Assembly: GCA_011374625.1 (NCBI GenBank)
Contig: DRPN01000168.1
Span: 1-56,805 of the forward strand
DNA: 56,805 nucleotides
Direction: 5' to 3'
Origin: Bacteroidota bacterium
GTDB taxonomy: Bacteria; Bacteroidota; Bacteroidia; Bacteroidales; VadinHA17
The notes under the pieces were generated by a model that was not told where the DNA came from, did not search any database, and saw only the letters and a program-made list of their open reading frames with translations. The position numbers and the translations under genes were made by a program. This document shows positions 18,926 to 27,233 of the stretch, piece by piece (the first letter of the stretch is position 1; each line of letters opens with the position of its first letter).

Positions 18926-18945
18926 CTACATAGGGGCATACGTAG
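18926..18945 (+). repeat. CTACATAG / ATACGTAG double motif (degenerate copy)
   Basis: Two 8-nt near-palindromes separated by 4 nt, start-to-start 12 nt. The same layout with perfect CTACGTAG halves occurs at 56399-56418; in reverse complement the flanks also agree partly (agc before, gaa/aaa after). It lies in the 235-nt gap between carA and the flavin reductase gene, which otherwise holds only tiny frames (for example a 17-codon one at 19010-19063 and a 32-codon one from 18909) that I do not call as genes. Confidence 0.4.
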
Positions 18946-19075
18946 GAAGGATGTTCGGCAAACATTATTTGACGAACGGATATTTTATAAAACCATTAAC
19001 TATGTAACTATGAACCAAGAATCCATGCCCGCCAAAGTCATGCAAAAACGACAGCGGGACTAACACAAAACCAAA

Positions 19076-19666
19076 ATGTCCAAAAAACTCTGGAAACCCG
19101 GAAATATGCTCTATCCTCTTCCGGCAGTGATGGTCAGTTGCGGAACCCGGCCGGAAGATTACAACATCATCACCCTTTCCTGGACCGGCACGATCAACTC
19201 GGAACCACCGATGGTTTCCATTTCGGTACGGAAAGAACGTTACTCCTATCATATCATCAAAAACGCAGAGGAATTCGTAATCAATCTGACGACCCGTGAC
19301 ATGGCCCGTGCCACCGACTGGTGCGGGGTAAGATCGGGCCGGAACTACAATAAATTCAAAGAAACAGGATTAACCCCTGACTTTTCCGGCACTCTGAACA
19401 CCCCCCTGATCAGCGAATCACCTGTAAACATCGAATGCCAGGTAGCAAAAATCATCGAGCTGGGAAGTCACGATATGTTCCTGGCCAAAGTAGTTGCAAT
19501 CCATGTGGAAGAACAATATCTGGATAAAAAAACAGGAGCCTTCGACTTGCGTCAGACCAACCCTATCGTTTATCTTCATGGCAGCTACTATATTCTCGGA
19601 GAAAAGCTGGGCCGTTTCGGATTCTCAGTCAGGAAAAAAAGAAAAAAAACAAAACCCGATCTATAA
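19076..19666 (+). CDS. Flavin reductase family protein (flavoredoxin-like, FMN-binding split barrel)
   Basis: 196 aa, one domain. The segment YPLPAVMVSCG followed by YNIITLSWTGTINSEPPMVS and VRKERYSYHIIKNAEEFVIN is the FMN-binding signature of the DIM6/flavin reductase family; FVINLTTRDMARATDWCG continues as in flavoredoxins. These proteins bind FMN and move electrons between flavins or thiols; the partner is unknown here. A lysine-rich tail (KKRKKTKPDL) ends the protein. Monocistronic between carA and the TlpA genes. Confidence 0.85.
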   Translation: MSKKLWKPGNMLYPLPAVMVSCGTRPEDYNIITLSWTGTINSEPPMVSISVRKERYSYHIIKNAEEFVINLTTRDMARATDWCGVRSGRNYNKFKETGLTPDFSGTLNTPLISESPVNIECQVAKIIELGSHDMFLAKVVAIHVEEQYLDKKTGAFDLRQTNPIVYLHGSYYILGEKLGRFGFSVRKKRKKTKPDL

Positions 19667-19832
19667 TTTTATCCCGGAAACAAACCTGTCGGAATACCCC
19701 GGATGAAAAACAAAATATTATCACTAAATTTACCGGACTTATTTCGGTATTGATTTTTCTACCATATCGTATTATTATACATATACCAATTAGAACAACA
19801 TACGTTTAAAAAAATAATTAAAACCCGGAAAA

Positions 19833-21005
19833 ATGAAATTTAGCAGTAAATTAGGGATTATTGCTCTGACAGGATTGATGTTGGTTTCCTGCAGTAACAA
19901 AAAGGGATTCCGCATTGAAGGAACACTGGAGAATGGAGCAGATAAAAATGTGCAGATACTGGTAATAAATAAGAACCGGATGGTCCCTGCTGACTCGGCT
20001 CAATTGGATAAGAAAGAACATTTTGTCTTATCCGGAGAATTGGAACAACCTACTTTTGCCATATTCCAAACCCTGAAAAATCATTTCATCACCCTGATCC
20101 TGCATCCGGGGGATAAAATAACCATCGAAGGAAATTATGATGATATTGAAAACAACCATTCCGTCAAGGGATCGGAAGATACCCGGTTGTATGAGGAATT
20201 CTCGGCCAGGTTAAAAGAAAATATTGACAAGCTTCAGGAACTGAACAAAATCTACCGGAACAACTCTAAGAGTCCTAACTTTGACAGTATTCTGAATGAT
20301 TTAAACATCCGCTCCAAAGCTATTCTGGACACTCAAAAAGTATACACCCAACAGTTTGTTAAGAAACACCTGAATTCCATGGTAAGTTTGTTGGTCCTTT
20401 ATCAACAAATTGCGCCCGGCACTTACATTTTGGATCCGATGAAAGACTTCACCTATTATAAAATGGTGGATTCATCATTGATGAAATCATATCCACAATC
20501 TGATCCGGTAATCACCTTTCATGCACAGATGGCCCAGTTGCGGGCACGTCATGAACAGGAGGAAATAGCAAATCGGACACTGGGCATCGGGAAAGTTCCT
20601 CCCGACATTGCCCTCCCTACCCCCAAAGGCGACACACTACGCCTTTCTTCATTACATGGTAAAGTGGTATTACTCGATTTCTGGGCCTCCTGGTGTAGTC
20701 CCTGCCGAAGGGAAAATCCCAACATTGTAAAAACTTACAATCGTTTTCACCGGAAAGGATTCGATATCTTACAGGTCTCCCTCGACCGTACCAAAGAAGC
20801 CTGGCTCAACGGAATTAAACAAGATCATCTCGAACAATGGCATCATGTCAGCGACTTGGGATACTGGCAGTCTTCGGTGGTACAATTGTATCATATTCAA
20901 GGGATTCCGACAAACTATCTACTGAACAGGGATGGAAAGATCATCGCCAAAAACCTGCGGGGACAAGCCCTTGCCCAAAAACTGGAAGAGATTTTAGGAA
21001 AATAA
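19833..21005 (+). CDS. TlpA-family thioredoxin-like lipoprotein with DUF4369 (first of pair)
   Basis: 390 aa. A lipoprotein signal with lipobox LVSCS (Cys20) places it in the envelope, periplasmic side. Residues about 25-115 form the DUF4369-like beta domain (FRIEGTLENGADKNVQIL), then a helical linker (about 120-250), then a C-terminal TlpA/AhpC-TSA thioredoxin domain with LLDFWASWCSPCRRENP (Cys288, Cys291) and the cis-Pro loop IQGIPTNYLL. This is a typical Bacteroidota thiol-disulfide oxidoreductase lipoprotein. The second copy follows 14 nt downstream. Confidence 0.9.
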   Translation: MKFSSKLGIIALTGLMLVSCSNKKGFRIEGTLENGADKNVQILVINKNRMVPADSAQLDKKEHFVLSGELEQPTFAIFQTLKNHFITLILHPGDKITIEGNYDDIENNHSVKGSEDTRLYEEFSARLKENIDKLQELNKIYRNNSKSPNFDSILNDLNIRSKAILDTQKVYTQQFVKKHLNSMVSLLVLYQQIAPGTYILDPMKDFTYYKMVDSSLMKSYPQSDPVITFHAQMAQLRARHEQEEIANRTLGIGKVPPDIALPTPKGDTLRLSSLHGKVVLLDFWASWCSPCRRENPNIVKTYNRFHRKGFDILQVSLDRTKEAWLNGIKQDHLEQWHHVSDLGYWQSSVVQLYHIQGIPTNYLLNRDGKIIAKNLRGQALAQKLEEILGK

Positions 21006-21019
21006 TTTAATAATCAACC

Positions 21020-22213
21020 ATGAGGAGCTCTGAAAATTTTCCGGGGAAAGGCCTGAAAGTAACCTTGTTGTTGCTGACAACCTCTCTTTTTTTCATGTCA
21101 TGCCATCGTCATGAGACGGTCATTAGCGGTACGCTGCACGGAGTAGACAAAAAAATGGTCTACCTCGACGAGATGGACATAAACATCACAAAACCCCTGG
21201 ATTCGGTGCTAACCAACCGAAACGGAAAGTTCCGTTTCCGCTTACGCCTGACAGAGCCTTCTTTCCTGTTACTCAAGCGTTCCGAACAAAACTTTATCAC
21301 CCTGCTGGCCAAACCCGGTGAAAAGATACATGTCAAGGCTGACTCCCTCTTTCTTCAGGCAGGATACCATGTCACAGGCTCGGAAGAATCTTTGTTGATA
21401 AAACAACTGGATGATCATCTCAGGATCACCGTTCATAAAATGGATTCTATCGTACAGATATATCGGCAAATGATGGACAAACCGGGTTTTGATACCCTGA
21501 GACCCAGACTCGATAAAGCTTACAGCGACCTCCTCGCACAACAACGCAAATACAACATTGCTTTTATCCTGGATCACATGCAGTCATTGAGTGCCATCAA
21601 AGCGCTTTATCAGAAAGTTGACGACAATACATATGTGTTGAACAACATTAGAGATATTCAATACCTGAAGATCGTGGCAGATTCGCTGAAAGTTTATTAT
21701 CCCGATTCGAAGATGACCAAAGCCCTGCTGTCTGACCTGCAGAAAGAAATGGGAAAGTACAACCAACTGCAACTGACCAATCTGTTGAAAAATGCCAAAA
21801 GCGTTAAGCTCGACCTGGCTCTTCCGGATATCCAGGGAGATACGGTGTACCTCTCTTCCCTGAGAAAGAAAGGGTATTACGTATTGCTGACTTTCTGGGC
21901 CAGTTGGTGTCAGCAATGCATTTCCGAAAATCTGGAACTAAAAAGCCTTTATAATAAATATCATAAAAAAGGCTTGGAGATTTATGCAGTGTCTTTGGAT
22001 AACAATAAAGATATCTGGGTTAAAGAAGTTCATTTTGACGAACTACCATGGATCAATGTATCCGATCTTAGCTATCCCAATTCGGAGGCAGCACAAAAAT
22101 TCAACGTAAAAACCCCTCCTGTAAATTATCTTTTTGATCCTGAAGGAAATGTTATCGCCAAAGATCTGCATGGCCGGAATCTGCAGATTAAACTTAACCA
22201 ACTATTCGACTAA
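21020..22213 (+). CDS. TlpA-family thioredoxin-like lipoprotein with DUF4369 (second of pair, CQQC)
   Basis: 397 aa, same architecture as its upstream neighbour: signal with lipobox FFMSCH (Cys28), DUF4369-like domain (TVISGTLHGVDKKMVYLDE), linker, and thioredoxin domain with LLTFWASWCQQCISEN (Cys297, Cys300). The active-site dipeptide is Gln-Gln instead of Ser-Pro, which should change redox potential, and the cis-Pro loop reads VKTPPVNYLF. Overall similarity to the first copy suggests an old tandem duplication followed by functional divergence. The last gene, lpxH, starts 12 nt later. Confidence 0.88.
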   Translation: MRSSENFPGKGLKVTLLLLTTSLFFMSCHRHETVISGTLHGVDKKMVYLDEMDINITKPLDSVLTNRNGKFRFRLRLTEPSFLLLKRSEQNFITLLAKPGEKIHVKADSLFLQAGYHVTGSEESLLIKQLDDHLRITVHKMDSIVQIYRQMMDKPGFDTLRPRLDKAYSDLLAQQRKYNIAFILDHMQSLSAIKALYQKVDDNTYVLNNIRDIQYLKIVADSLKVYYPDSKMTKALLSDLQKEMGKYNQLQLTNLLKNAKSVKLDLALPDIQGDTVYLSSLRKKGYYVLLTFWASWCQQCISENLELKSLYNKYHKKGLEIYAVSLDNNKDIWVKEVHFDELPWINVSDLSYPNSEAAQKFNVKTPPVNYLFDPEGNVIAKDLHGRNLQIKLNQLFD

Positions 22214-22225
22214 AAAAGATATAAT

Positions 22226-22978
22226 TTGGAAACAGTTCGGAAAGTATATTTTTTTTCTGATCTGCACTTGGGACTGCCAACAGATGTTCCGGCAGTTGAA
22301 CGGGAGAAACTCGTTGTCCGATGGCTGGATGAAATCAGCGATACTGTGGCCGAGCTTTTTGTAGTAGGGGATATCTTCGATTATTGGTTTGAATACAAGT
22401 ATGTCATCCCGAAAGGTTTTACCCGTTTTCTAGGGAAGATGGCTGCATTCACCGATCGCGGTATCCCGGTACATTTTTTCACCGGCAATCATGATGTCTG
22501 GATGTATGATTATTTTCCGGAAGAATTGGGAGTCACCGTACATACTAAACCATTCGTCTATGAAAATGCGGGAAAACGATTTTATATTGCTCACGGCGAT
22601 GGTCTGGGCCCCGGCGATCCGGGATATAAACTACTGAAGGGAATTTTCAACAACAAAGTGCTGCAATGGATGTACAAACGCTTACATCCCAATTTTGCCA
22701 CCTGGCTGGCCCATCGTTGGTCACAAGCCGACCGGGGGGATGAACCCTCCGAATTTTTGGGAGAAGAAAAAGAAGCTTTGTTCCAGCATTCCAAAAAAAT
22801 CCTGACCAACGAATCTATTGATTACTTCATTTACGGCCACCGGCACCTGGTACTGGATCATCCTCTCGGCAATACCGCCCGGATTATCTATCTGGGCGAC
22901 TGGATCACCCTTTTTTCCTATGCGGTTTTCGACGGAAATGACCTGAAATTAAAATATTATAAACCTCAGGACGGGTAA
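22226..22978 (+). CDS. lpxH: UDP-2,3-diacylglucosamine diphosphatase LpxH
   Basis: Peripheral membrane metallophosphoesterase that hydrolyses UDP-2,3-diacylglucosamine to lipid X in lipid A synthesis. 250 aa. Metal-site motifs in order: FFSDLHLG, VVGDIFDYWFE, FTGNHD, IAHGDGLGPGD and YGHRH. The start is TTG at 22226; no ATG or GTG lies in frame between the previous stop and the first motif, and homologues begin just before KVYFFSD. Closely follows the TlpA pair (12 nt), so it is likely in the same transcript, ending at the terminator at 23110-23138. Confidence 0.93.
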   Translation: METVRKVYFFSDLHLGLPTDVPAVEREKLVVRWLDEISDTVAELFVVGDIFDYWFEYKYVIPKGFTRFLGKMAAFTDRGIPVHFFTGNHDVWMYDYFPEELGVTVHTKPFVYENAGKRFYIAHGDGLGPGDPGYKLLKGIFNNKVLQWMYKRLHPNFATWLAHRWSQADRGDEPSEFLGEEKEALFQHSKKILTNESIDYFIYGHRHLVLDHPLGNTARIIYLGDWITLFSYAVFDGNDLKLKYYKPQDG

Positions 22979-23109
22979 AAACATGCCGGATAAAGAAAGT
23001 CTTTCCGCACAGCTACAGGCAAGTCGGGAACACCGTCATTCTGACAAAGTATTTTTCGAAACACGCCTATAATATATAATGACAACTTAGAACCCCATCG
23101 CATGGCAAT

Positions 23110-23138
23110 AAAAAAGGCTCCTTTCGGGAGCCTTTTTT
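23110..23138. terminator. Bidirectional intrinsic terminator between lpxH and hppA
   Basis: A 12-bp stem AAAAAAGGCTCC / GGAGCCTTTTTT (23110-23121 and 23127-23138) with a 5-nt loop, A-run on one side and T-run on the other, placed between convergent genes. Confidence 0.9.
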
Positions 23139-23168
23139 ATTTTTTAACCGAATAATATTCTAGTAGTT

Positions 23169-25592
23169 CTATTCTTTTTCCTTTTTGATCCGCATTCCGT
23201 AAAATGATTTGTAAACAAAGATCAGTCCGAAGACCAGAAACAAAGCCCCGATCACTACGGTCCAGTCAAATGTACCGCTACTATGGGCATTCATCCGCAT
23301 GTGAACGGCGATTTCCACAGCCAGCAGTCCAAACAAGGTAGAAAATTTAATGATCGGGTTCATAGCTACAGAGGACGTATCTTTGTAAGGATCTCCCACA
23401 GTATCACCTATCACCGTAGCTTCATGCAATGGCGTACCTTTTTCATTGAGATCTACTTCCACAATTTTCTTGGCATTATCCCAGGATCCTCCCGCATTGG
23501 CCATATAAATGGCCTGGAAGAGACCGAAAACAGCCAGGGAAATCAGATAGGAAACAAAATAATTGGGGTCAAAGAAAGCAAAAGCCAGTGTCAATGAAAA
23601 GATTACCGCAAAGATATTCCACATCCCGTTCTGTGCATATTTGGTGCAGATCTTTACAACGGATTTCGAATCCTCTATGCTGGATTCCTGGAGATCCAGA
23701 TTAATATTTTTTTTGATAAAAGCCGTGGCACGATAAGCTCCTGTGGTAACCGCCTGCAGCGAAGCCCCCGTAAACCAGTAGATCACCACCCCCCCGGTAA
23801 TAAACCCGAGGATAACCTGCGGATCCAGCAATTCAAGCTGCAGAAGTCCCAGGTTTCTCAACAGTAGAATGATCGCAAAGATCAAAGTGGTAGCCCCGAT
23901 CACAGCCGTTCCGATCAAAACGGGCTTGGCGGTTGCCTTGAATGTATTCCCGGCCGAGTCGTTGGATTCAAGATAGTATTTCCCTTTTTCAAAATCAGGT
24001 TTGAATCCGAAATCTTCCTCAATTTCCCGTTCAATATTATCCAGTTTTTCGATCCGGGAAAGCTCGAATACCGATTGGGCATTGTCCGTCACCGGTCCGA
24101 AACTGTCTACTGCAATGGTCACCGGACCCATCCCCAGTAAACCAAAGGCTATCAGTCCGAAAGCAAATACTGTCGGATAAATCATAATAGCATTCAGGCC
24201 CAACGTACTAACAAAATAACCCAGAGCCATGAGAGCTACAATCGTAAGTCCTTCCCAAAAAGCTGAAAAATTTCCGGCCACAAGTCCCGAGAGGATCGTC
24301 AGGGAGGCGCCTCCTTCGCGTGAAGCAGTGACAATCTCCTTCACATGGCGTGAGTTGGGAGAAGTAAATACCTTGGTTAGTTCCGGTATCAGTGCAGCAG
24401 CCAGCGTGCCCACACTAATGATCGTGGAAAGTTTCCACCAGAGCCCTGTCAGAACCATTCCATTCTCAAGTCGGATATCGCCTCCGAGCATGAAATAGCT
24501 CACCAGATAAGTACTGAGAATGGAAATAAAGGAAGTGATCCATATCAGGGTGGTAAGTGGCGCTTCAAAGTTATAATCTTCGGCTTTTCCGTACTTGGCC
24601 TTTCCGAACATATCGTTGATCCAATAGGATAGAAGAGAAGTAATCACCATCATGATACGCATGACAAAGATCCAAACAATCAGATTGGCCTGGAAATCAG
24701 TACCTACAACAGCCAGTACAATAAAAGAAATCAGGGCTACGCCAGTAACGCCATAAGTCTCAAAACCATCAGCCGTAGGTCCAACACTATCGCCGGCATT
24801 ATCACCGGTACAATCGGCAATCACTCCCGGGTTCCTCGGATCATCTTCCGGAAGGTTAAATACGATTTTCATCAGGTCGGCTCCAATGTCTGCAATCTTG
24901 GTAAATATCCCTCCGGCTACACGCAGTGCACTGGCCCCCAGCGACTCACCGATCGCAAAACCTACAAAACAAGCGCCGGCACTGTCACGCGGAACAAACA
25001 AAAGGATAAAGATCATCATAAATAACTCTACCGTTACCAACAAGACTCCCACACTCATCCCTGACCGCAATGGTATAGAAGTAACCTCCCAGGGATGTTT
25101 TTTCAATGAAGCAAATGAGGTCCGGCTGTTGGCCAGGGTATTAATCCGGATGCCATACCAGGCTACTCCGTAAGAACCTGAAATACCAATAATGGTCCAA
25201 AGAATAACCATAAGAACCTTCGGAATGGGCATATGGCTCAAGCCGAAGAAATAATAGATAATAGCTATGGCTACAATCCCGAACAATATCATCAGGAACT
25301 TCCCTTGTTGCAATAAATAGGTCTTGCATGTTTCATAAATAATGCCAGAGACATGCAACATGGACTTGTGAGCCGGGATCTTTTTGATCTTGGCATAGGT
25401 CCATATCCCGAAGACCCATCCGAAGATCACAAAGATCAACCCATAAAACAACAGACTCCAGCCGTCAACACCCCCAAGTTTAGAAAATACACTCTCCCTC
25501 ATATCAGGGATATTCAGGTCAGCCTCACTAGCTATGGATAAAAAAGGAAAAAACAAAAAGAAAAGCAGGCCTGAAAAAACTTTCTTTTTCAT
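23169..25592 (-). CDS. hppA: Membrane-bound ion-translocating pyrophosphatase
   Basis: Couples PPi hydrolysis to H+ and/or Na+ pumping. 807 aa with about sixteen membrane helices. Conserved acidic active-site stretches are seen: FTKIADIGADL, NLPEDDPRNPG, IADCTGDNAGDS (264-269), VDSFGPVTDNAQS and GDTVGDPYKDTS (about 729-740). The position that separates K+-dependent (Ala) from K+-independent (Lys) enzymes appears as Lys552 in GNTFKATAK, pointing to a K+-independent enzyme. The loop before it (about 511-546, rich in Glu/Lys) is longer than in plant proteins. The N-terminus looks like a cleavable signal (ends FLSIASE). H+ versus Na+ specificity cannot be assigned by eye. Confidence 0.93.
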   Translation of the reverse strand: MKKKVFSGLLFFLFFPFLSIASEADLNIPDMRESVFSKLGGVDGWSLLFYGLIFVIFGWVFGIWTYAKIKKIPAHKSMLHVSGIIYETCKTYLLQQGKFLMILFGIVAIAIIYYFFGLSHMPIPKVLMVILWTIIGISGSYGVAWYGIRINTLANSRTSFASLKKHPWEVTSIPLRSGMSVGVLLVTVELFMMIFILLFVPRDSAGACFVGFAIGESLGASALRVAGGIFTKIADIGADLMKIVFNLPEDDPRNPGVIADCTGDNAGDSVGPTADGFETYGVTGVALISFIVLAVVGTDFQANLIVWIFVMRIMMVITSLLSYWINDMFGKAKYGKAEDYNFEAPLTTLIWITSFISILSTYLVSYFMLGGDIRLENGMVLTGLWWKLSTIISVGTLAAALIPELTKVFTSPNSRHVKEIVTASREGGASLTILSGLVAGNFSAFWEGLTIVALMALGYFVSTLGLNAIMIYPTVFAFGLIAFGLLGMGPVTIAVDSFGPVTDNAQSVFELSRIEKLDNIEREIEEDFGFKPDFEKGKYYLESNDSAGNTFKATAKPVLIGTAVIGATTLIFAIILLLRNLGLLQLELLDPQVILGFITGGVVIYWFTGASLQAVTTGAYRATAFIKKNINLDLQESSIEDSKSVVKICTKYAQNGMWNIFAVIFSLTLAFAFFDPNYFVSYLISLAVFGLFQAIYMANAGGSWDNAKKIVEVDLNEKGTPLHEATVIGDTVGDPYKDTSSVAMNPIIKFSTLFGLLAVEIAVHMRMNAHSSGTFDWTVVIGALFLVFGLIFVYKSFYGMRIKKEKE

Positions 25593-25656
25593 AATGATTA
25601 GATTTAATTGTTCATAACAAAAATTTCCTGATTCAATTTTATTTTAAAAATTGCCA

Positions 25657-25664
25657 CAAATATA
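25657..25664 (-). promoter_or_regulatory. -7 element of the hppA promoter
   Basis: TATATTTG on the minus strand, 64 nt upstream of the hppA start, matches the Bacteroidota consensus. The -33 region reads GTTTC rather than TTTG at about the right distance. Confidence 0.45.
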
Positions 25665-25838
25665 AATTATATAAAATATGAAACGCCTTACTTGTACCAG
25701 AAATTTTAAAAAATCTTTTTCTTCTGAAAAACATAAGACAAAATATTTTGAACATTTAATGAAAAAAGTTATGATTATTCCTTATTTTTTTATTATCTTA
25801 AACAAATGATATTTGGAAAATAAACTCACAATAATAAT

Positions 25839-27134
25839 ATGAAAAGATACTCCATAACATGCAAAATGTTTTTCTTCATCCTATTGGTCACAATACAACA
25901 GGCAATATCTTACAGCAGGAACCTTTCTCCCTCAGAGCAAAACGATACAGTAACCTTCCTGAAACTGGCAGGAGAGGTCATCAATGCGAAGAACAAGCAA
26001 CCAATAATTTTTGCTTCTGTTTTTATAGAAGGAACCCATATCGGAACAGTAACAAATACGGAAGGTCGTTTTTTGCTTAAAGTTCCTACAGCATATGCAG
26101 ACCATAAAATAGGCTTCAGTTGCATGGGATACAAGCAGAAGTTCATGTCTGTTTCCTCATTAAAGGACAATTATAATACCATCCCTTTGGTTCCGGATAT
26201 TATTCCGATCCCTGCAGTCATTGTCCATAACCTGGATCCTGTGATGTTGCTAAAGCAGGCGATGAAAAATATATCTGCAAATTACAGTAATCATCCGGCT
26301 ATGATGACTGCTTTTTACCGGGAAACGGTTAAAAAAGGCTCTTTCAAATACCTGTCCGTAGGGGAAGCCGTGCTGGATATCTACAAAGCATCCTACACAA
26401 ACAATTTGGGTCTTGACAGGGTGTCAGTTTATAAAGGCAGAAAAGCAATTTATGTCAAGCGGGAAGATACTTTAATGGTTAAACTACAGGGAGGGCCTGT
26501 CACGGCATTTTATCTCGATCTGGCCAAGACCCCCGGGGACATCCTCTCTGCATACGTATTTGATTATTACGATTATTCCATAGGCGGTCAGGTAAAAATC
26601 GACGGCCGTACTACATATGCAATTCATTTTGATCAAAAAGATACGGTAACCATCCCCTTATACCGTGGTACCATATATCTGGACACCAGCTCATTGGCAA
26701 TTGTACAGGTAGAATATGAGATCAGTCCCAAACAAATTGACCAAGCTGCTAAATATCTGATCCTTAAAAAACCCGCCCGGTTGCATGTAGATGTGTTAAG
26801 CGCTGCTTATTTAGTAAAATACCGGTTCCTGGATGGTAAGTGGGTTTTGAATTACATGCGACTGGAAAACCGCTTTCGCACTAAGTGGACTAAGAAATTA
26901 TTCCGGTCACATTATACAATTCTTTCAGAAGCTGTAGTGACGGATATTGATTATAATAATGTAAAAAAGCCAAAATACCGAGAGAGTTTTAAATGGCATG
27001 ATATCTTTACCGAAGAAGTAAGTACTTTCGAAGATCCTGATTTCTGGGGTCCCAACAATGTGATCCAACCGGAAGAATCCATACAAACAGCCATTCAGAA
27101 AATCAGCCGGAAACTCAAAAGACATGAAGAATAA
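25839..27134 (+). CDS. CarboxypepD_reg-like domain envelope protein
   Basis: 431 aa with an N-terminal hydrophobic signal (about residues 8-25). Residues about 42-115 form a carboxypeptidase-regulatory-like beta-sandwich (LAGEVINAKNKQPIIFASVF, GTVTNTEGRFLLKVP, GFSCMGYK), as at the start of many TonB-dependent proteins, but no beta-barrel or plug follows. The rest (MTAFYRETVKKGSFKYLS and onward) resembles the DUF5686-adjacent soluble region found in Bacteroidota envelope proteins; no enzyme motif is seen. It stands alone, divergent from hppA and convergent with dnaB. Function unknown. Confidence 0.7.
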   Translation: MKRYSITCKMFFFILLVTIQQAISYSRNLSPSEQNDTVTFLKLAGEVINAKNKQPIIFASVFIEGTHIGTVTNTEGRFLLKVPTAYADHKIGFSCMGYKQKFMSVSSLKDNYNTIPLVPDIIPIPAVIVHNLDPVMLLKQAMKNISANYSNHPAMMTAFYRETVKKGSFKYLSVGEAVLDIYKASYTNNLGLDRVSVYKGRKAIYVKREDTLMVKLQGGPVTAFYLDLAKTPGDILSAYVFDYYDYSIGGQVKIDGRTTYAIHFDQKDTVTIPLYRGTIYLDTSSLAIVQVEYEISPKQIDQAAKYLILKKPARLHVDVLSAAYLVKYRFLDGKWVLNYMRLENRFRTKWTKKLFRSHYTILSEAVVTDIDYNNVKKPKYRESFKWHDIFTEEVSTFEDPDFWGPNNVIQPEESIQTAIQKISRKLKRHEE

Positions 27135-27143
27135 ATTGTAAGC

Positions 27144-27212
27144 GTAGAGGCTCAAAACTTTAAGCCCCTACTTGTAAAACAATATCGTTCAACCTCAAAC
27201 AGCCAGTTGAAC
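27144..27212. terminator. Two inverted repeats between convergent genes (likely terminator region)
   Basis: GTAGAGGCT (27144-27152) pairs with AGCCCCTAC (27163-27171) with one mismatch and a 10-nt loop; GTTCAAC (27187-27193) pairs with GTTGAAC (27206-27212). Neither has a long T-run, so termination strength is uncertain. Confidence 0.45.
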
Positions 27213-27233
27213 TCCGATAAACTTTATGTTGAT

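Noticed and set aside
18841..19075. Small frames of 17 and 32 codons as genes
   Set aside because: Very short, no ribosome-binding site or similarity; kept only as a note.
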